Assembly (NCBI RefSeq): GCF_021582875.1
Contig: NZ_CP091138.1
Location: 682,001 to 746,000, forward strand
From: Microbacterium sp. KUDC0406
GTDB lineage: Bacteria; Actinomycetota; Actinomycetes; Actinomycetales; Microbacteriaceae
Direction: 5' to 3'
DNA length: 64,000 nt
Below are positions 1 through 8,278 of the stretch, in pieces. The number at the start of each line of letters is the position of its first letter. The stretch's first letter is position 1. The translations under genes and the position numbers were made by a program. The notes under the pieces were generated by a model that had not been told where the DNA came from, made no database searches, and was given only the letters and a program-made list of their open reading frames with translations.

Positions 1-453
1 GAGACCGCGCTGGCGCTGATCGACAAGCTCGACCCGAACCGCGAGCCCGGCCGGCTCACGTTCATCACGCGGATGGGGGCGGGAAAGATCCGCGATGCTC
101 TTCCGCCGCTGCTCGCGGCCGTGAAGGACTCCGGCGCCACCCCGCTGTGGGTGACCGACCCCATGCACGGCAACGGCATCACCACTCCGACCGGGTACAA
201 GACCCGCCGCTTCGACGACGTCGTCGACGAGGTGCGCGGCTTCTTCGAGGCGCATCGCACTGTCGGCACGTTCCCTGGCGGCATCCACGTCGAACTCACC
301 GGCGACGACGTGACCGAATGCCTCGGCGGCTCGGAGCGGATCGACGAGGCGGCGCTGGCCACCCGGTACGAATCGCTGTGCGACCCGCGGCTGAACCACA
401 TGCAGTCGCTGGAGCTCGCGTTCCTCGTGGCCGAGGAGCTCGAGAAGCGCTGA
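1..453 (+). CDS. aroG: 3-deoxy-7-phosphoheptulonate synthase, class II (3' part)
   Basis: This is the last 150 codons of a class II (plant-type) DAHP synthase, which condenses phosphoenolpyruvate and erythrose-4-phosphate in the first step of the shikimate pathway. The frame is open from base 1, so the start lies outside the window; family members are about 450 residues. Recognisable family segments are DPMHGNGI, FPGGIHVELTGDDVTECLGG and the C-terminal DPRLNHMQSLELAFLVAE. It converges with the kinase gene downstream. Mycobacterium tuberculosis aroG (Rv2178c) also lies beside pknL, so the neighbourhood agrees with the call. Confidence 0.95.
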   Translation, partial: ETALALIDKLDPNREPGRLTFITRMGAGKIRDALPPLLAAVKDSGATPLWVTDPMHGNGITTPTGYKTRRFDDVVDEVRGFFEAHRTVGTFPGGIHVELTGDDVTECLGGSERIDEAALATRYESLCDPRLNHMQSLELAFLVAEELEKR

Positions 454-466
454 TCGCCGGTCGGGG

Positions 467-487
467 GAGCTGATCCGAGATCAGCTC
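467..487. terminator. Bidirectional hairpin between convergent genes
   Basis: A perfect 8-bp stem (GAGCTGAT / ATCAGCTC, 5-nt loop) fills the gap between the convergent DAHP synthase and kinase genes and overlaps the kinase stop codon. There is no U tract. I infer a shared bidirectional terminator from position and symmetry only. Confidence 0.45.
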
Positions 488-2418
488 TCCTTGGCCTTGA
501 CCTTCACCTCGGTGCCGCGCTCGACCGTCTCACCGGCCTCGGGGTCTGTCTTGGACACGGTGAACAGGCCCCAGAGGAACTCGGGCAGGGTCGAGGTCGG
601 ATTCAGGTGCGCCTCGCGCAGGATCCTCATCGCGTCGGCGAGGTTCTTCCCCTCGACGTCGGGGACCTCGACGGGCTGAGGCCCCTTCGACACGGTCAGC
701 GTGATGCTGTCGCCGGGCCGCCACAGGCCGCCGCCGGAGCGCTCGGAGTGGCGGATCACCTCGCCCTTGGCGAACTTCTCGCTCCACTCCGAAGGGCGAT
801 CGCCGGAGACGTCGAGCCCGGCGTCCGTCAGAGTCTTCACCGCGGCGTCCACGGGATCCCCGATCACGTCGGGGAGTTCACCGAGCGAGACCTGCACGGT
901 CGCGCGGTCCGCCTCGCGCACTGTGCATCCGCCGGCGCAGCCGAAGGTCTTGCCGCCGTCGCGCGGCGTGATCCGCACATTGATCACCTTGTCGCGCGCG
1001 GCATCGGGGGTGAAGTACTCCTCGGACTGGTCGTCGACCTCGAGGTTCGCCGTGGTCAGCGTCGCTCGCGCGTCGGATTCGCTCTTACCGCCGAGAGCGG
1101 GCAGCTGATGCGAGGCAGGGCCGCTCGACACGATGACCCGCACTCTCGCGCCCTGGTCGAGCCGTTCGCCCTCGCCGGGCTTGGTCTCGATCACGGTTCC
1201 GGCATCTACGTCGACTGAGCTCTCGTCGCGCTGGATGGGGACGAAACCGTCTTCCTTCAGCGCCGCCGCCGCCGCGTCGTAGGTCATCCCGGCGACATGG
1301 GGGACCGCGACCAGCGAACCGGGGCCGGAGCCGAACCACCAGCCCACGCCACCGGCCAGCACGGCCAGCAGCAGCACGACGGCCAGCAGCATGGCACCGC
1401 GCGCCTTGCGTCGCGAGATGCGGCGACGCAGCAGCGTGGCGTTGTCGACCTGCTGCTGCGGCGCGGCGATCGGCTCGGCCGCCGCGGTCGGTCCGGTGAG
1501 CACGCGCGTCACGGATCCGGTGTCGGCACCACCGCCGCGCGGCGTGACCAGCGCCGCGGTGAGCAGCGGCTTCACATCGAGCTCGCGCTCGATGTCGCGC
1601 AGCCGGTCGAGCATCGCCTGAGCGTCGATCGGACGCTCGTCGGGGGACTTCTCGGTGGCCCAGAGCACCAGTTCGTCGAGCTGCTCGGGCACGGCGGAGT
1701 TGCGCGCGCTGGGGCGGGGCACCTGCTCGGTCGCGTGCTGGAACGCGATCTGCATCGGCTGTTCGCCCTTGTACGGCTGCTCGCCGACGAGCATCTCGTA
1801 GAGCATGATGCCCAGGGCGTAGATGTCGCTGCGGGCGTCGGCGGTGCCGCGGGTGACGAGCTCGGGGGCGAGGTACGCGATGGTGCCGAGCAGCTGGGCG
1901 CCGGTCGCCGTGTTCGCCGTGGTGGCGCGCGCCAGGCCGAAGTCGCCGATCTTGATGCGGCCGTCCTCGGCCAGCAGCACGTTCTCGGGCTTCACGTCGC
2001 GATGCACGATGCCGGCGCGGTGCGCCGCGGCCAGGCCCGAGAGCACGGCGTCCATGATCGTGATCGTCTGCGGGATGCTGAGCCGCTTCTGCTCCTTGAG
2101 CAGCTCGCGCAGTGTGATGCCGGGCAGGTACTCCATCACCAGGTAGGCCAGCTCACCGTCCTGTCCCTGGTCGAACACGTTGACGACGTGCGGATCGGCG
2201 AGCCGGGCCGCTGCGCGCGCCTCCTGGATGAAGCGGCTCTGGAACGCCGAGTCGTCGCTGAGGTGGGCGTGCATCACCTTCAGGGCGATGCGGCGCTCGA
2301 GGCGCATGTCAGTGGCGACGTACACGGTGGCCATGCCGCCGCGGGCGATGCGGGCGCGCACCCGGTATCGGCCGTCGACAAGCCGCCCGATGAGAGGGTC
2401 GGCCTGCTGAGTGGTCAC
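481..2418 (-). CDS. pknL: Ser/Thr protein kinase with PASTA domains (PknL/PknB-like)
   Basis: A 645-residue membrane receptor kinase. The Hanks-type domain covers about residues 15-275: Gly-rich loop RIARGGMATVY, ATP lysine K47, catalytic HRDVKPEN at 139-146, DFG at 159-161 and an activation loop rich in Thr. After a linker, one membrane segment spans about 342-363, followed by three to four extracellular PASTA repeats that in this family bind peptidoglycan or muropeptides. The symbol pknL rests on synteny: in M. tuberculosis pknL is next to aroG, Rv2175c and idsA2, and the same partners are found here. By domain content alone it could be called PknB-like. It probably phosphorylates cell-wall and division proteins, possibly the product at 4030-4374. 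Confidence 0.93.
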   Translation of the reverse strand: MTTQQADPLIGRLVDGRYRVRARIARGGMATVYVATDMRLERRIALKVMHAHLSDDSAFQSRFIQEARAAARLADPHVVNVFDQGQDGELAYLVMEYLPGITLRELLKEQKRLSIPQTITIMDAVLSGLAAAHRAGIVHRDVKPENVLLAEDGRIKIGDFGLARATTANTATGAQLLGTIAYLAPELVTRGTADARSDIYALGIMLYEMLVGEQPYKGEQPMQIAFQHATEQVPRPSARNSAVPEQLDELVLWATEKSPDERPIDAQAMLDRLRDIERELDVKPLLTAALVTPRGGGADTGSVTRVLTGPTAAAEPIAAPQQQVDNATLLRRRISRRKARGAMLLAVVLLLAVLAGGVGWWFGSGPGSLVAVPHVAGMTYDAAAAALKEDGFVPIQRDESSVDVDAGTVIETKPGEGERLDQGARVRVIVSSGPASHQLPALGGKSESDARATLTTANLEVDDQSEEYFTPDAARDKVINVRITPRDGGKTFGCAGGCTVREADRATVQVSLGELPDVIGDPVDAAVKTLTDAGLDVSGDRPSEWSEKFAKGEVIRHSERSGGGLWRPGDSITLTVSKGPQPVEVPDVEGKNLADAMRILREAHLNPTSTLPEFLWGLFTVSKTDPEAGETVERGTEVKVKAKES

Positions 2419-2496
2419 AGGGAAAGTCTAGGGAGAACTGCCTGTGTGACCGGGGAGCGGCTCACCCTTGATGCCCGACCTCCCGGCGTTCTGCCA

Positions 2497-3881
2497 CTAA
2501 CCGAGGTCGGACAGCCAGCGACCGGCCTGCTTCTCCCACTGGCCGTAGCGATGCGCGTAGTCCGAGATCTGCACCGCCTGTGCTGCATTGCCGAAGCTCC
2601 TGTTCTGCCAGCCGCTGAGATCGAGCAGGCCGCGCGAGCGGGAGCCGTTCGGATCGGAGGACCCGCCGTAGAACACCCGTGTGCTGCGCTCGGCGTTCAT
2701 GATCTGCGCCTGCGTGCCCCAGCCCTGGCTGGGGCGCTGCTGGAACAGGCCGAGGGAGTCGCGGTCACCGCCGCGGAGATTGCGCAGCGAGGACTCGACC
2801 ATCGCGGTGGCCAGAGCGATGCGGATGCCGTGGTCCGGTACGCCGAGCTGGCGGCCGATGCGGATGATGAGCCGTGCGTTCGAGATCTGCTCCGCGTCCA
2901 GGCGGGCCGAGCGCTGCGTGTTCGCGGGGAGGGTGAGCTTCAGCCTCTGCCCCGGGTAGATGATGGCCGACGCGCCGAGGTCGTTCGCCTCCAGGATCAC
3001 CGCCACCGTCGTGCCGTGCTTCTTCGCGATGGCGTACAGGCTGTCGCCGGCAGCCACCGTGTGCGTCTTGGATGCGGCTGCCACGGGCTTGGCGGCGGAC
3101 TTCGCAGCCGAATCGGTGGCGGGTCCGGCGGAGGATGCCGCGGGCTTCGCTCTCGAGACGATGAGCTTCTGCCCGGGTAGATGATGGCCGACGCGCCCAG
3201 ACGATTGGCGGCGGCGATCGCGGAGACCGACGTGCCGTACTTGCGGGCGATGCCGTAGACGGTGTCGCCCGCGGCGACGGTGTGCGTCTTCGCCGCGGTG
3301 GCGGGAGCGCGCGAGGCAGCCGGTCGCGAGACGGCGGCCTTGACGGCGGAGACGACGAGCTTCTGCCCCGGGTGGATGGTGGCCGATGCGCTCAGGCGGT
3401 TGGCGGTGATGATCGCCGAGACCGATGTGCCGTACTTGCGGGCGATGCCGTAGACGGTGTCGCCCGCGGCGACCGTGTGCGTCTTCGTCTTCGTCGCGCC
3501 GCGCGGGGCCGCTGCGGGCGCTGCCGCCGCGGCCTTCTGCAGGCGCAGCTTCTGTCCTGGGTGGATCACCGAGCGCGCGTTCAGTCCGTTCCAGGCGAGG
3601 ACGTCGGCGGTGCGCAGGCCGTGCCTCTTCGCGATCGACCAGATCGTGTCGCCGGGACGCACGGTGTAGGAGGCGGGGGCGGCCGCCGATGCGACGGGGG
3701 AGCGCGCCGGCAGCGTCTGCAGGTGTCCGCCGGCGTAGGCGGGGGCGTGTCCCTGCTGAGTCCCGGCGCGCACGGTGTCGGCGGATGCCGGAGCGACGGT
3801 GAGCGTCGCGGCGAGAGCGCCGACCACGGCGGCGGAGACTCCGACTCCCAGGCCGTGCTCACGGGTGGTGAATGCGCGCAT
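2497..3881 (-). CDS. Exported LysM-repeat muralytic/transglycosylase-like protein (one frameshift)
   Basis: Read through one frameshift, this encodes about 461 residues: signal peptide (GLGVGVSAAVVGALAATLTVAPASA), four LysM repeats with the pattern YTVRPGDTIWSIAKRHG...IHPGQKL, and a C-terminal lysozyme-like/transglycosylase-like domain (ALATAMVESSLRNL, DSLGLFQQRPSQGWG). LysM binds peptidoglycan glycan; the C-terminal domain probably cleaves it. The start at 3881 follows a purine-rich RBS in the GGGGGGACC stretch. At 3172-3174 the repeat motif CTGCCCCGGGT found in the other LysM copies has one C fewer, which shifts the frame and splits the gene. I treat this as a sequencing error. The operator-like palindrome upstream may control it. 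Confidence 0.85.
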
Positions 3882-3933
3882 TTTCAAGGTCCCCCCTTGT
3901 TCTCGGCTCTTGACACGCTGACACGGTTGTAAA

Positions 3934-3946
3934 CTGTTGTCAACAG
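3934..3946. promoter_or_regulatory. Palindrome CTGTTG-T-CAACAG in divergent promoter region
   Basis: A perfect 6-bp inverted repeat lies in the 148-bp gap between the LysM gene and the divergent small DNA-binding gene. The half-site context AAACTGTTG recurs at 3971-3979, and GCATGTGA occurs twice in direct repeat at 3954-3969. On the minus strand TTGACA (overlapping the palindrome) could serve as a -35 for the LysM gene. A regulator site is inferred; its protein is unknown. Confidence 0.4.
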
Positions 3947-4017
3947 AAGTGATGCATGTGACGCATGTGAAAACTGTTGACCGTGCATCCCGCTCAGCGG
4001 CACCGCCGCGGGCGTGA

Positions 4018-4023
4018 GATAGT
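4018..4023 (+). promoter_or_regulatory. -10 element for leaderless transcript (GATAGT)
   Basis: GATAGT ends 6 nt before the GTG at 4030, the spacing expected when transcription begins at the start codon. No ribosome binding site precedes that GTG. No good -35 element is visible. Confidence 0.4.
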
Positions 4024-4029
4024 GGGCAC

Positions 4030-4374
4030 GTGTCCGAGATTTCCCCTGAGAACACTGCCTGGCTGACCATCCCCGACCTCGCCGAGGCGCTCGACGAGAC
4101 CCCCGGTCGGGTGCGGCGACTGCTCGACGAGCACTACCTGATCGGCTCGCGGCGGAACGGTCCGGTCCAGGTGCCGGCGGTCTTCCTCGCCGACGGGCAT
4201 CCGCTGCCCTCGCTGCGCGGCACGATCATCGCCCTGCAGGATGCCGGATTCAGCGATGACGAGGTGATCGACTGGCTGCTCGCCGAGGAGGAGAGCCTCG
4301 GACGCTCGCCGATCGCGGCGCTCCTGGCCGGGCACAAGAGCGAGGTGCGGCGCGTCGCGCGTACGCTCGCCTGA
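4030..4374 (+). CDS. Rv2175c-like DNA-binding protein
   Basis: A 114-residue protein with an N-terminal winged helix-turn-helix (WLTIPDLAEALDETPGRVRRLLDEHYLIG) and a compact C-terminal helical part (LRGTIIALQDAGFSDDEVIDWLLAEEESLG). It resembles M. tuberculosis Rv2175c, a DNA-binding substrate of PknL; that link is established for the mycobacterial protein and inferred here from sequence and the nearby kinase gene. The GTG start lies 6 nt after a -10 element and has no RBS. Its regulon is unknown. Confidence 0.85.
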   Translation: MSEISPENTAWLTIPDLAEALDETPGRVRRLLDEHYLIGSRRNGPVQVPAVFLADGHPLPSLRGTIIALQDAGFSDDEVIDWLLAEEESLGRSPIAALLAGHKSEVRRVARTLA

Positions 4375-4388
4375 GCCGATCCTGCGCC

Positions 4389-5477
4389 TCAGCGCGTGCG
4401 GGTCGTCGCCGCTCTGGCGAGATCGCGCAGCTCGCCGACAGAGGCGTTGTCCAGCGGGGCGCCTGTGAGCGCGCGGTCGGCGCGCGCGGCGTGATCGGCG
4501 ATCATCTCCTCCACCGCGGCCAGTGCCCCGGTGTCGGCGATCGTCGCCTGCAGCGACGAGATCTGCGCGTCGTCGAGCCTCGGGTCGCCAAGCATCTCGT
4601 CGAACACGCTCCGCGCCGAGGCCGAGAGCGCAGCGCGGGCGCGAGCGACCAGCACGGTGCGCTTGCCCTCGCGCAGGTCGTCGCCCGCCGGCTTTCCGGT
4701 GACCTCGGCATCGCCGAAGACGCCGAGCACGTCATCGCGCAGCTGGAAGGCGATTCCCACGGGATGTCCGAAGGCGCGCAGCGCGGCGACCTGCTCGGTG
4801 CTCGCCCCGGCGAACTCGGCCCCGAGCACCAGCGGCTGCTCCACGCTGTACCTGGCCGATTTCAGGGAGGCGACACGGAAGGCGCGTGCGGCATGCTCCT
4901 GCGCGGGATGCACGCTCCACGCGGACTCCTCGGCGATGTCGAGCAGCTGGCCGACCGTGACGTCGCGCCGCATCCGCGCGTACTCGGCACGCACCCTCCT
5001 CGCCTGCGGGTGACCGTCGAGGGCCTGCTCGGCGAGGTCGTCGCTCCAGGCCACCAGCAGATCGCCGAGCAGGATCGCCGCCGAGCGCCCGTAGGCCTCG
5101 GCGTCACCGCTCCACCCGGCGCCGCGGTGGGCGTGCTCGAGGGCCCGGTGCGCTGCGGGCATGCCCCGCCGCACATCGGAGTTGTCGATGAGGTCGTCGT
5201 GCACGAGCGCCGCGGACTGGAAGATCTCCAGGGACGCGCAGAGATCCCACAGCGCGTCGCTCTCCACCGCGCGCGCGTCGGCGCGAAGCGCCACCGCCGC
5301 CCAGCCGGTGCGGCAGAAGCTCGCTCGCAGCCGCTTGCCGCCCACGAGAGTGGCCGCGGCCGCGTCGAGGAATGCGGCGCCGTCCGGCCCGTACTCGTCG
5401 GCATCCGTCCTCCGGTCTTCGAGGAAGAGCTCCAGGCGAGCGGCGACGGCTTCGGGCACGGACTGGGAGGCGGACAC
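4389..5477 (-). CDS. idsA: Polyprenyl diphosphate synthase (IdsA-like)
   Basis: An all-alpha isoprenyl diphosphate synthase of about 362 residues that elongates allylic diphosphates with isopentenyl diphosphate. Both Asp-rich motifs are present: DDLID in the segment SAALVHDDLIDNSDVRRG, and DDVLG in FQLRDDVLGVFGDAEVTGKPAGDDLREGKRT. Product length cannot be read from sequence. The annotated start is the GTG at 5477, because TAGGCT (a -10 type hexamer) ends 6 nt upstream of it; the GTG at 5483 directly abuts that hexamer. The gene is convergent with the Rv2175c-like gene, 14 nt away. M. tuberculosis has idsA2 in the same neighbourhood. Confidence 0.9.
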   Translation of the reverse strand: MSASQSVPEAVAARLELFLEDRRTDADEYGPDGAAFLDAAAATLVGGKRLRASFCRTGWAAVALRADARAVESDALWDLCASLEIFQSAALVHDDLIDNSDVRRGMPAAHRALEHAHRGAGWSGDAEAYGRSAAILLGDLLVAWSDDLAEQALDGHPQARRVRAEYARMRRDVTVGQLLDIAEESAWSVHPAQEHAARAFRVASLKSARYSVEQPLVLGAEFAGASTEQVAALRAFGHPVGIAFQLRDDVLGVFGDAEVTGKPAGDDLREGKRTVLVARARAALSASARSVFDEMLGDPRLDDAQISSLQATIADTGALAAVEEMIADHAARADRALTGAPLDNASVGELRDLARAATTRTR

Positions 5478-5593
5478 GTTCACAGCCTATGGTGCATACA
5501 GACACAGTCGATACGCAGCCGGTTGTGGGCGAACGCTGGCCCGAGCGCGCTGCGCGAGAGTAAGATGAGAAGACGAACCCGAGGGGGATGGAA

Positions 5594-5977
5594 ATGCCTC
5601 TTTCCGAACAGGAGCAGCGTCTGCTCGACGAGATGGAACGCCATCTCCTTCAGAATGACGCCGATGTCGTCACTGCGCCCTCCGGTGACCGATCGCTCAG
5701 CTATCGCAACCTGATCTACGGCGCGCTGCTGCTGCTCGCCGGCATCGGCGGGCTGGTCGCCGCGGTCGCACTGGGCTCGCAGCTGGGCAGCGTGTTCAGC
5801 ATCGCCGTCGGAGTCATCGCGTTCCTCGCGATGCTCGCGGGCGTCATGCTCGCCTTCACGCCGGTCCGCCGCACCGGTGGCGCCACGCCGCGTGACGATC
5901 GATCATCCCGTGGCACGGACTCGTCCTTCATGGATCGCATGAACGACCGCTGGGATCGTCGCCAGGAAGGGCGCTGA
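5594..5977 (+). CDS. DUF3040 membrane protein
   Basis: A protein of about 127 residues beginning MPLSEQEQRLLDEMERHL, the typical opening of DUF3040 proteins found next to mraZ in actinobacteria. Two membrane helices (about 45-65 and 70-90) are followed by a basic, hydrophilic tail with Arg/Asp/Ser. The ATG at 5594 is preferred over 5588 because the purine run GAGGGGG at 5581-5587 is then correctly spaced. Function is unknown; its constant position at the head of the division cluster suggests an envelope role. A strong terminator follows. Confidence 0.88.
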   Translation: MPLSEQEQRLLDEMERHLLQNDADVVTAPSGDRSLSYRNLIYGALLLLAGIGGLVAAVALGSQLGSVFSIAVGVIAFLAMLAGVMLAFTPVRRTGGATPRDDRSSRGTDSSFMDRMNDRWDRRQEGR

Positions 5978-6033
5978 TCCGCGGATACTGATCCGCACCG
6001 GATCCTCCACTTCTCCTCCACTCCACTCCACGA

Positions 6034-6063
6034 CCCCGGAATCCCCGAGATTCCGGGGTTTTT
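6034..6063 (+). terminator. Rho-independent terminator after DUF3040
   Basis: A perfect 9-bp stem CCCCGGAAT / ATTCCGGGG with a 7-nt loop is followed by TTTTTC. It separates the DUF3040 gene from the mraZ promoter region. Confidence 0.9.
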
Positions 6064-6122
6064 CATGCCCAAATGGCAGCTCTCGCAGGGGCCAGGAGAG
6101 AATCCGACGTGAATGTCGTAGG

Positions 6123-6149
6123 AAAGTGGAGTGAAGTGGAGTAAAGTGG
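6123..6149 (+). promoter_or_regulatory. Putative MraZ box: three RAAGTGG repeats at 10-bp spacing
   Basis: AAAGTGG (6123), GAAGTGG (6133) and AAAGTGG (6143) start exactly 10 bp apart, one helical turn, 43-69 bp before the mraZ start. MraZ is known to bind short direct G-rich repeats upstream of its own operon. I infer autoregulation of the dcw cluster through this site. Confidence 0.75.
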
Positions 6150-6191
6150 GGCACACCTCGGGTTGGCCGGACGCAGAGGGGGTGATGGCCG

Positions 6192-6623
6192 ATGCTGCTG
6201 GGTACCCACACGCCGAAACTGGACGACAAGGGAAGGGTGATCCTTCCTGCGAAGTTCCGCGAGGACCTCGCCGGCGGCATCGTGGTCACCCGCGGACAGG
6301 AGCGCTGTCTCTACGTCTTCAGCACGGCCGAGTTCGAGGAGTTGCATGAGCGGATCCGCCAGGCTCCGCTCAGCAACAAGCAGGCCCGCGACTTCCTGCG
6401 GATGTTCCTCTCCGGCGCCAGCGCCGAGATGCCGGACAGCCAGAACAGGATCACCCTTCCGCCGCACCTGCGGCAGTACGCCGGGCTCCAGAAGGAGCTC
6501 GTCGTCACAGGCGTCGGCGCTCACGCCGAGATCTGGGATGCCGCCGCGTGGAACGACTACCTCGCCAGCAACGAGGAGAGCTACGCAGACCTAGAGCAGG
6601 AGGTGATTCCGGGCCTGTTCTGA
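6192..6623 (+). CDS. mraZ: Transcriptional regulator MraZ
   Basis: A 143-residue protein with two AbrB-like halves: [24 protein letters not shown] at the N-terminus and [23 protein letters not shown] near residue 80, each with the DxxGRxxLP-like signature. MraZ proteins form oligomeric rings and repress the dcw operon. The gene heads the cluster, and the repeat box upstream fits autoregulation. The GAGGGGG at 6177-6183 lies 8 nt before the ATG. Confidence 0.96.
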   Translation: MLLGTHTPKLDDKGRVILPAKFREDLAGGIVVTRGQERCLYVFSTAEFEELHERIRQAPLSNKQARDFLRMFLSGASAEMPDSQNRITLPPHLRQYAGLQKELVVTGVGAHAEIWDAAAWNDYLASNEESYADLEQEVIPGLF

Positions 6624-6642
6624 CCACGGCTGTGATACCCCG

Positions 6643-6684
6643 CCGCTCCGCCCCGGCACACTTCCCCGGTGCCGGGTCGAGCGG
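6643..6684 (+). promoter_or_regulatory. Strong nested hairpin in the mraZ-rsmH gap
   Basis: CCGCTC (6643) pairs with GAGCGG (6679-6684), and inside it CCCGGCAC (6652-6659) pairs with GTGCCGGG (6669-6676). The structure occupies the 110-bp gap between mraZ and rsmH. No U tract follows, so a partial terminator or RNA-processing signal that lowers expression after mraZ is possible. Confidence 0.5.
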
Positions 6685-6733
6685 AGGGGAATCAGAGCCG
6701 GAGGTCACCTCACACGACAGGACCCCAGAGATC

Positions 6734-7672
6734 ATGAGCCTCCGCGACATCCACATCCCCGTTCTGCTCGACCGCTGCGTCGAGCTCCTCGCCCCCGCCC
6801 TCGCACACGACGGCGCGGTGCTCGTCGACGCCACGCTCGGCATGGGCGGACACTCCGAGGCATTCCTCGAGCGCTTCCCGAACATCCGCCTGATCGGCCT
6901 GGACCGCGACACCGACGCGCTGCGCATCGCGGGGGAGCGGCTGGCCCCGTTCGGCGACCGGGTCACCCTGGTGCACACCGTCTACGACGAGATCGGCCTG
7001 CACGCGCAGGGCGCGTCGGCGATGCTGTTCGACCTCGGCGTCTCCTCGCTGCAGCTCGATGAGGCCGGGCGCGGTTTCGCCTACTCGAAGGATGCTCCGC
7101 TGGACATGCGGATGGATCAGACCAAGGGCGTCACCGCCGCCGAGGTGCTCGCCACGTACAGCGAGGGGAACCTCCGCCGCATCTTCGAGCGCTACGGTGA
7201 GGAGAAGCTCGCCGCGCGCTACGCCCGGTTCATCGTCGCCGCCCGCGACGAGCGCCCGCTGACACGCTCCGGCGAGCTGGTCGATCTGCTCATCGAGGCG
7301 ACGCCGGCCGCCGCGCAACGCGCGGGGCATCCCGCCAAGCGGGTGTTCCAGGCGCTGCGCATCGAGGTCAACGCCGAGCTGAACGTGCTCGCCGACGCGA
7401 TCCCGGCGGCGATGGATGCCCTGGCCATCGGAGGACGGATCGCCGTCATGTCGTACCAGTCGCTGGAGGACCGCCTGGTGAAGCAGGCGTTCGCAGCGGC
7501 CGCCGCATCCACGGCGCCCGCCGGCCTTCCGGTGGAGCTGCCCGAACACGCGCCGCGCTTCCGCATCCTCACCAAGGGCGCGGAGCAGGCCACCGAAGAA
7601 GAACGCGCCCGCAACCCGCGGGCGATCCCCGTGCGTCTGCGTGCGGCCGAGAAGATCAGGGAGGCGGCATGA
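6734..7672 (+). CDS. rsmH: 16S rRNA (cytosine1402-N4)-methyltransferase RsmH
   Basis: A 312-residue SAM-dependent methyltransferase that modifies C1402 of 16S rRNA. It begins [20 protein letters not shown] and carries the SAM-binding motif [18 protein letters not shown], then [30 protein letters not shown] and the C-terminal ISYQSLED-like segment [17 protein letters not shown]. The start at 6734 is chosen by homology; the frame is open further upstream but that part is not family-like. Its stop overlaps the next start by 4 bp. Confidence 0.96.
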   Translation: MSLRDIHIPVLLDRCVELLAPALAHDGAVLVDATLGMGGHSEAFLERFPNIRLIGLDRDTDALRIAGERLAPFGDRVTLVHTVYDEIGLHAQGASAMLFDLGVSSLQLDEAGRGFAYSKDAPLDMRMDQTKGVTAAEVLATYSEGNLRRIFERYGEEKLAARYARFIVAARDERPLTRSGELVDLLIEATPAAAQRAGHPAKRVFQALRIEVNAELNVLADAIPAAMDALAIGGRIAVMSYQSLEDRLVKQAFAAAAASTAPAGLPVELPEHAPRFRILTKGAEQATEEERARNPRAIPVRLRAAEKIREAA

Positions 7673-8253
7673 GCCTCAACGCGCTCCGCGTCGAGCCCCG
7701 CGAGAAGCCGGATTCCGCATCCGAACGGCGACTGCACGCGCTCAGCGCGCCCGGTCGACGACGCCGCCCGCGGCTCGCCTACGCACTGCTCGCGGTCGGC
7801 GGCGTCGCCGTGATCGGCATCGCGCAGATGGGACTGTCGCTGGCCTCCACCCAGGACTCCTTCGTCCTGGCCGATCTGAATGCCCAGCAGCACGCGCTCG
7901 GCCTCGAGAAGCAGGCGATGCAGGACGAGCTCGTCGGACTCAGCTCGCCGCAGTCGCTCGCCAGCAAGGCGGCGACCCTGGGTCTGGTCGTCGCCGGCAG
8001 CGCGTCCTACCTGCGGCTCAGCGACGGCGCGGTGCTCGGCGTCACGGACGGCGCCGGGTGGACCTCCACGGTCGACCCGAACGGGCCGACCAAGGTCGGA
8101 AACGCCCTGCTCGACGCCCCGAACGCCGAGAAGAAGGCGGCGGAGGGCGGAACGGCATCGGATGCCGCGAAGTCGGATGCCGCCGAGAAGAAGACCGAAC
8201 CCGCCCTGCCGCCGTCGCTGGACGACGGCCTGCCCACGCCGCAGACGCACTGA
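7669..8253 (+). CDS. ftsL: FtsL-like divisome protein
   Basis: A 194-residue bitopic protein with a basic cytoplasmic N-terminus (GRRRRPR), one membrane helix at about 37-57 and a short heptad-like region after it ([22 protein letters not shown]), ending in an Ala/Lys/Glu-rich low-complexity tail. FtsL proteins are poorly conserved, and the call relies on this topology plus its place between rsmH and ftsI. It would act with FtsB/FtsQ at the septum. The start overlaps the rsmH stop (ATGA). Confidence 0.8.
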   Translation: MSLNALRVEPREKPDSASERRLHALSAPGRRRRPRLAYALLAVGGVAVIGIAQMGLSLASTQDSFVLADLNAQQHALGLEKQAMQDELVGLSSPQSLASKAATLGLVVAGSASYLRLSDGAVLGVTDGAGWTSTVDPNGPTKVGNALLDAPNAEKKAAEGGTASDAAKSDAAEKKTEPALPPSLDDGLPTPQTH

Positions 8254-8278
8254 AGAAGAGAACCGGACGGAGCCGCAG

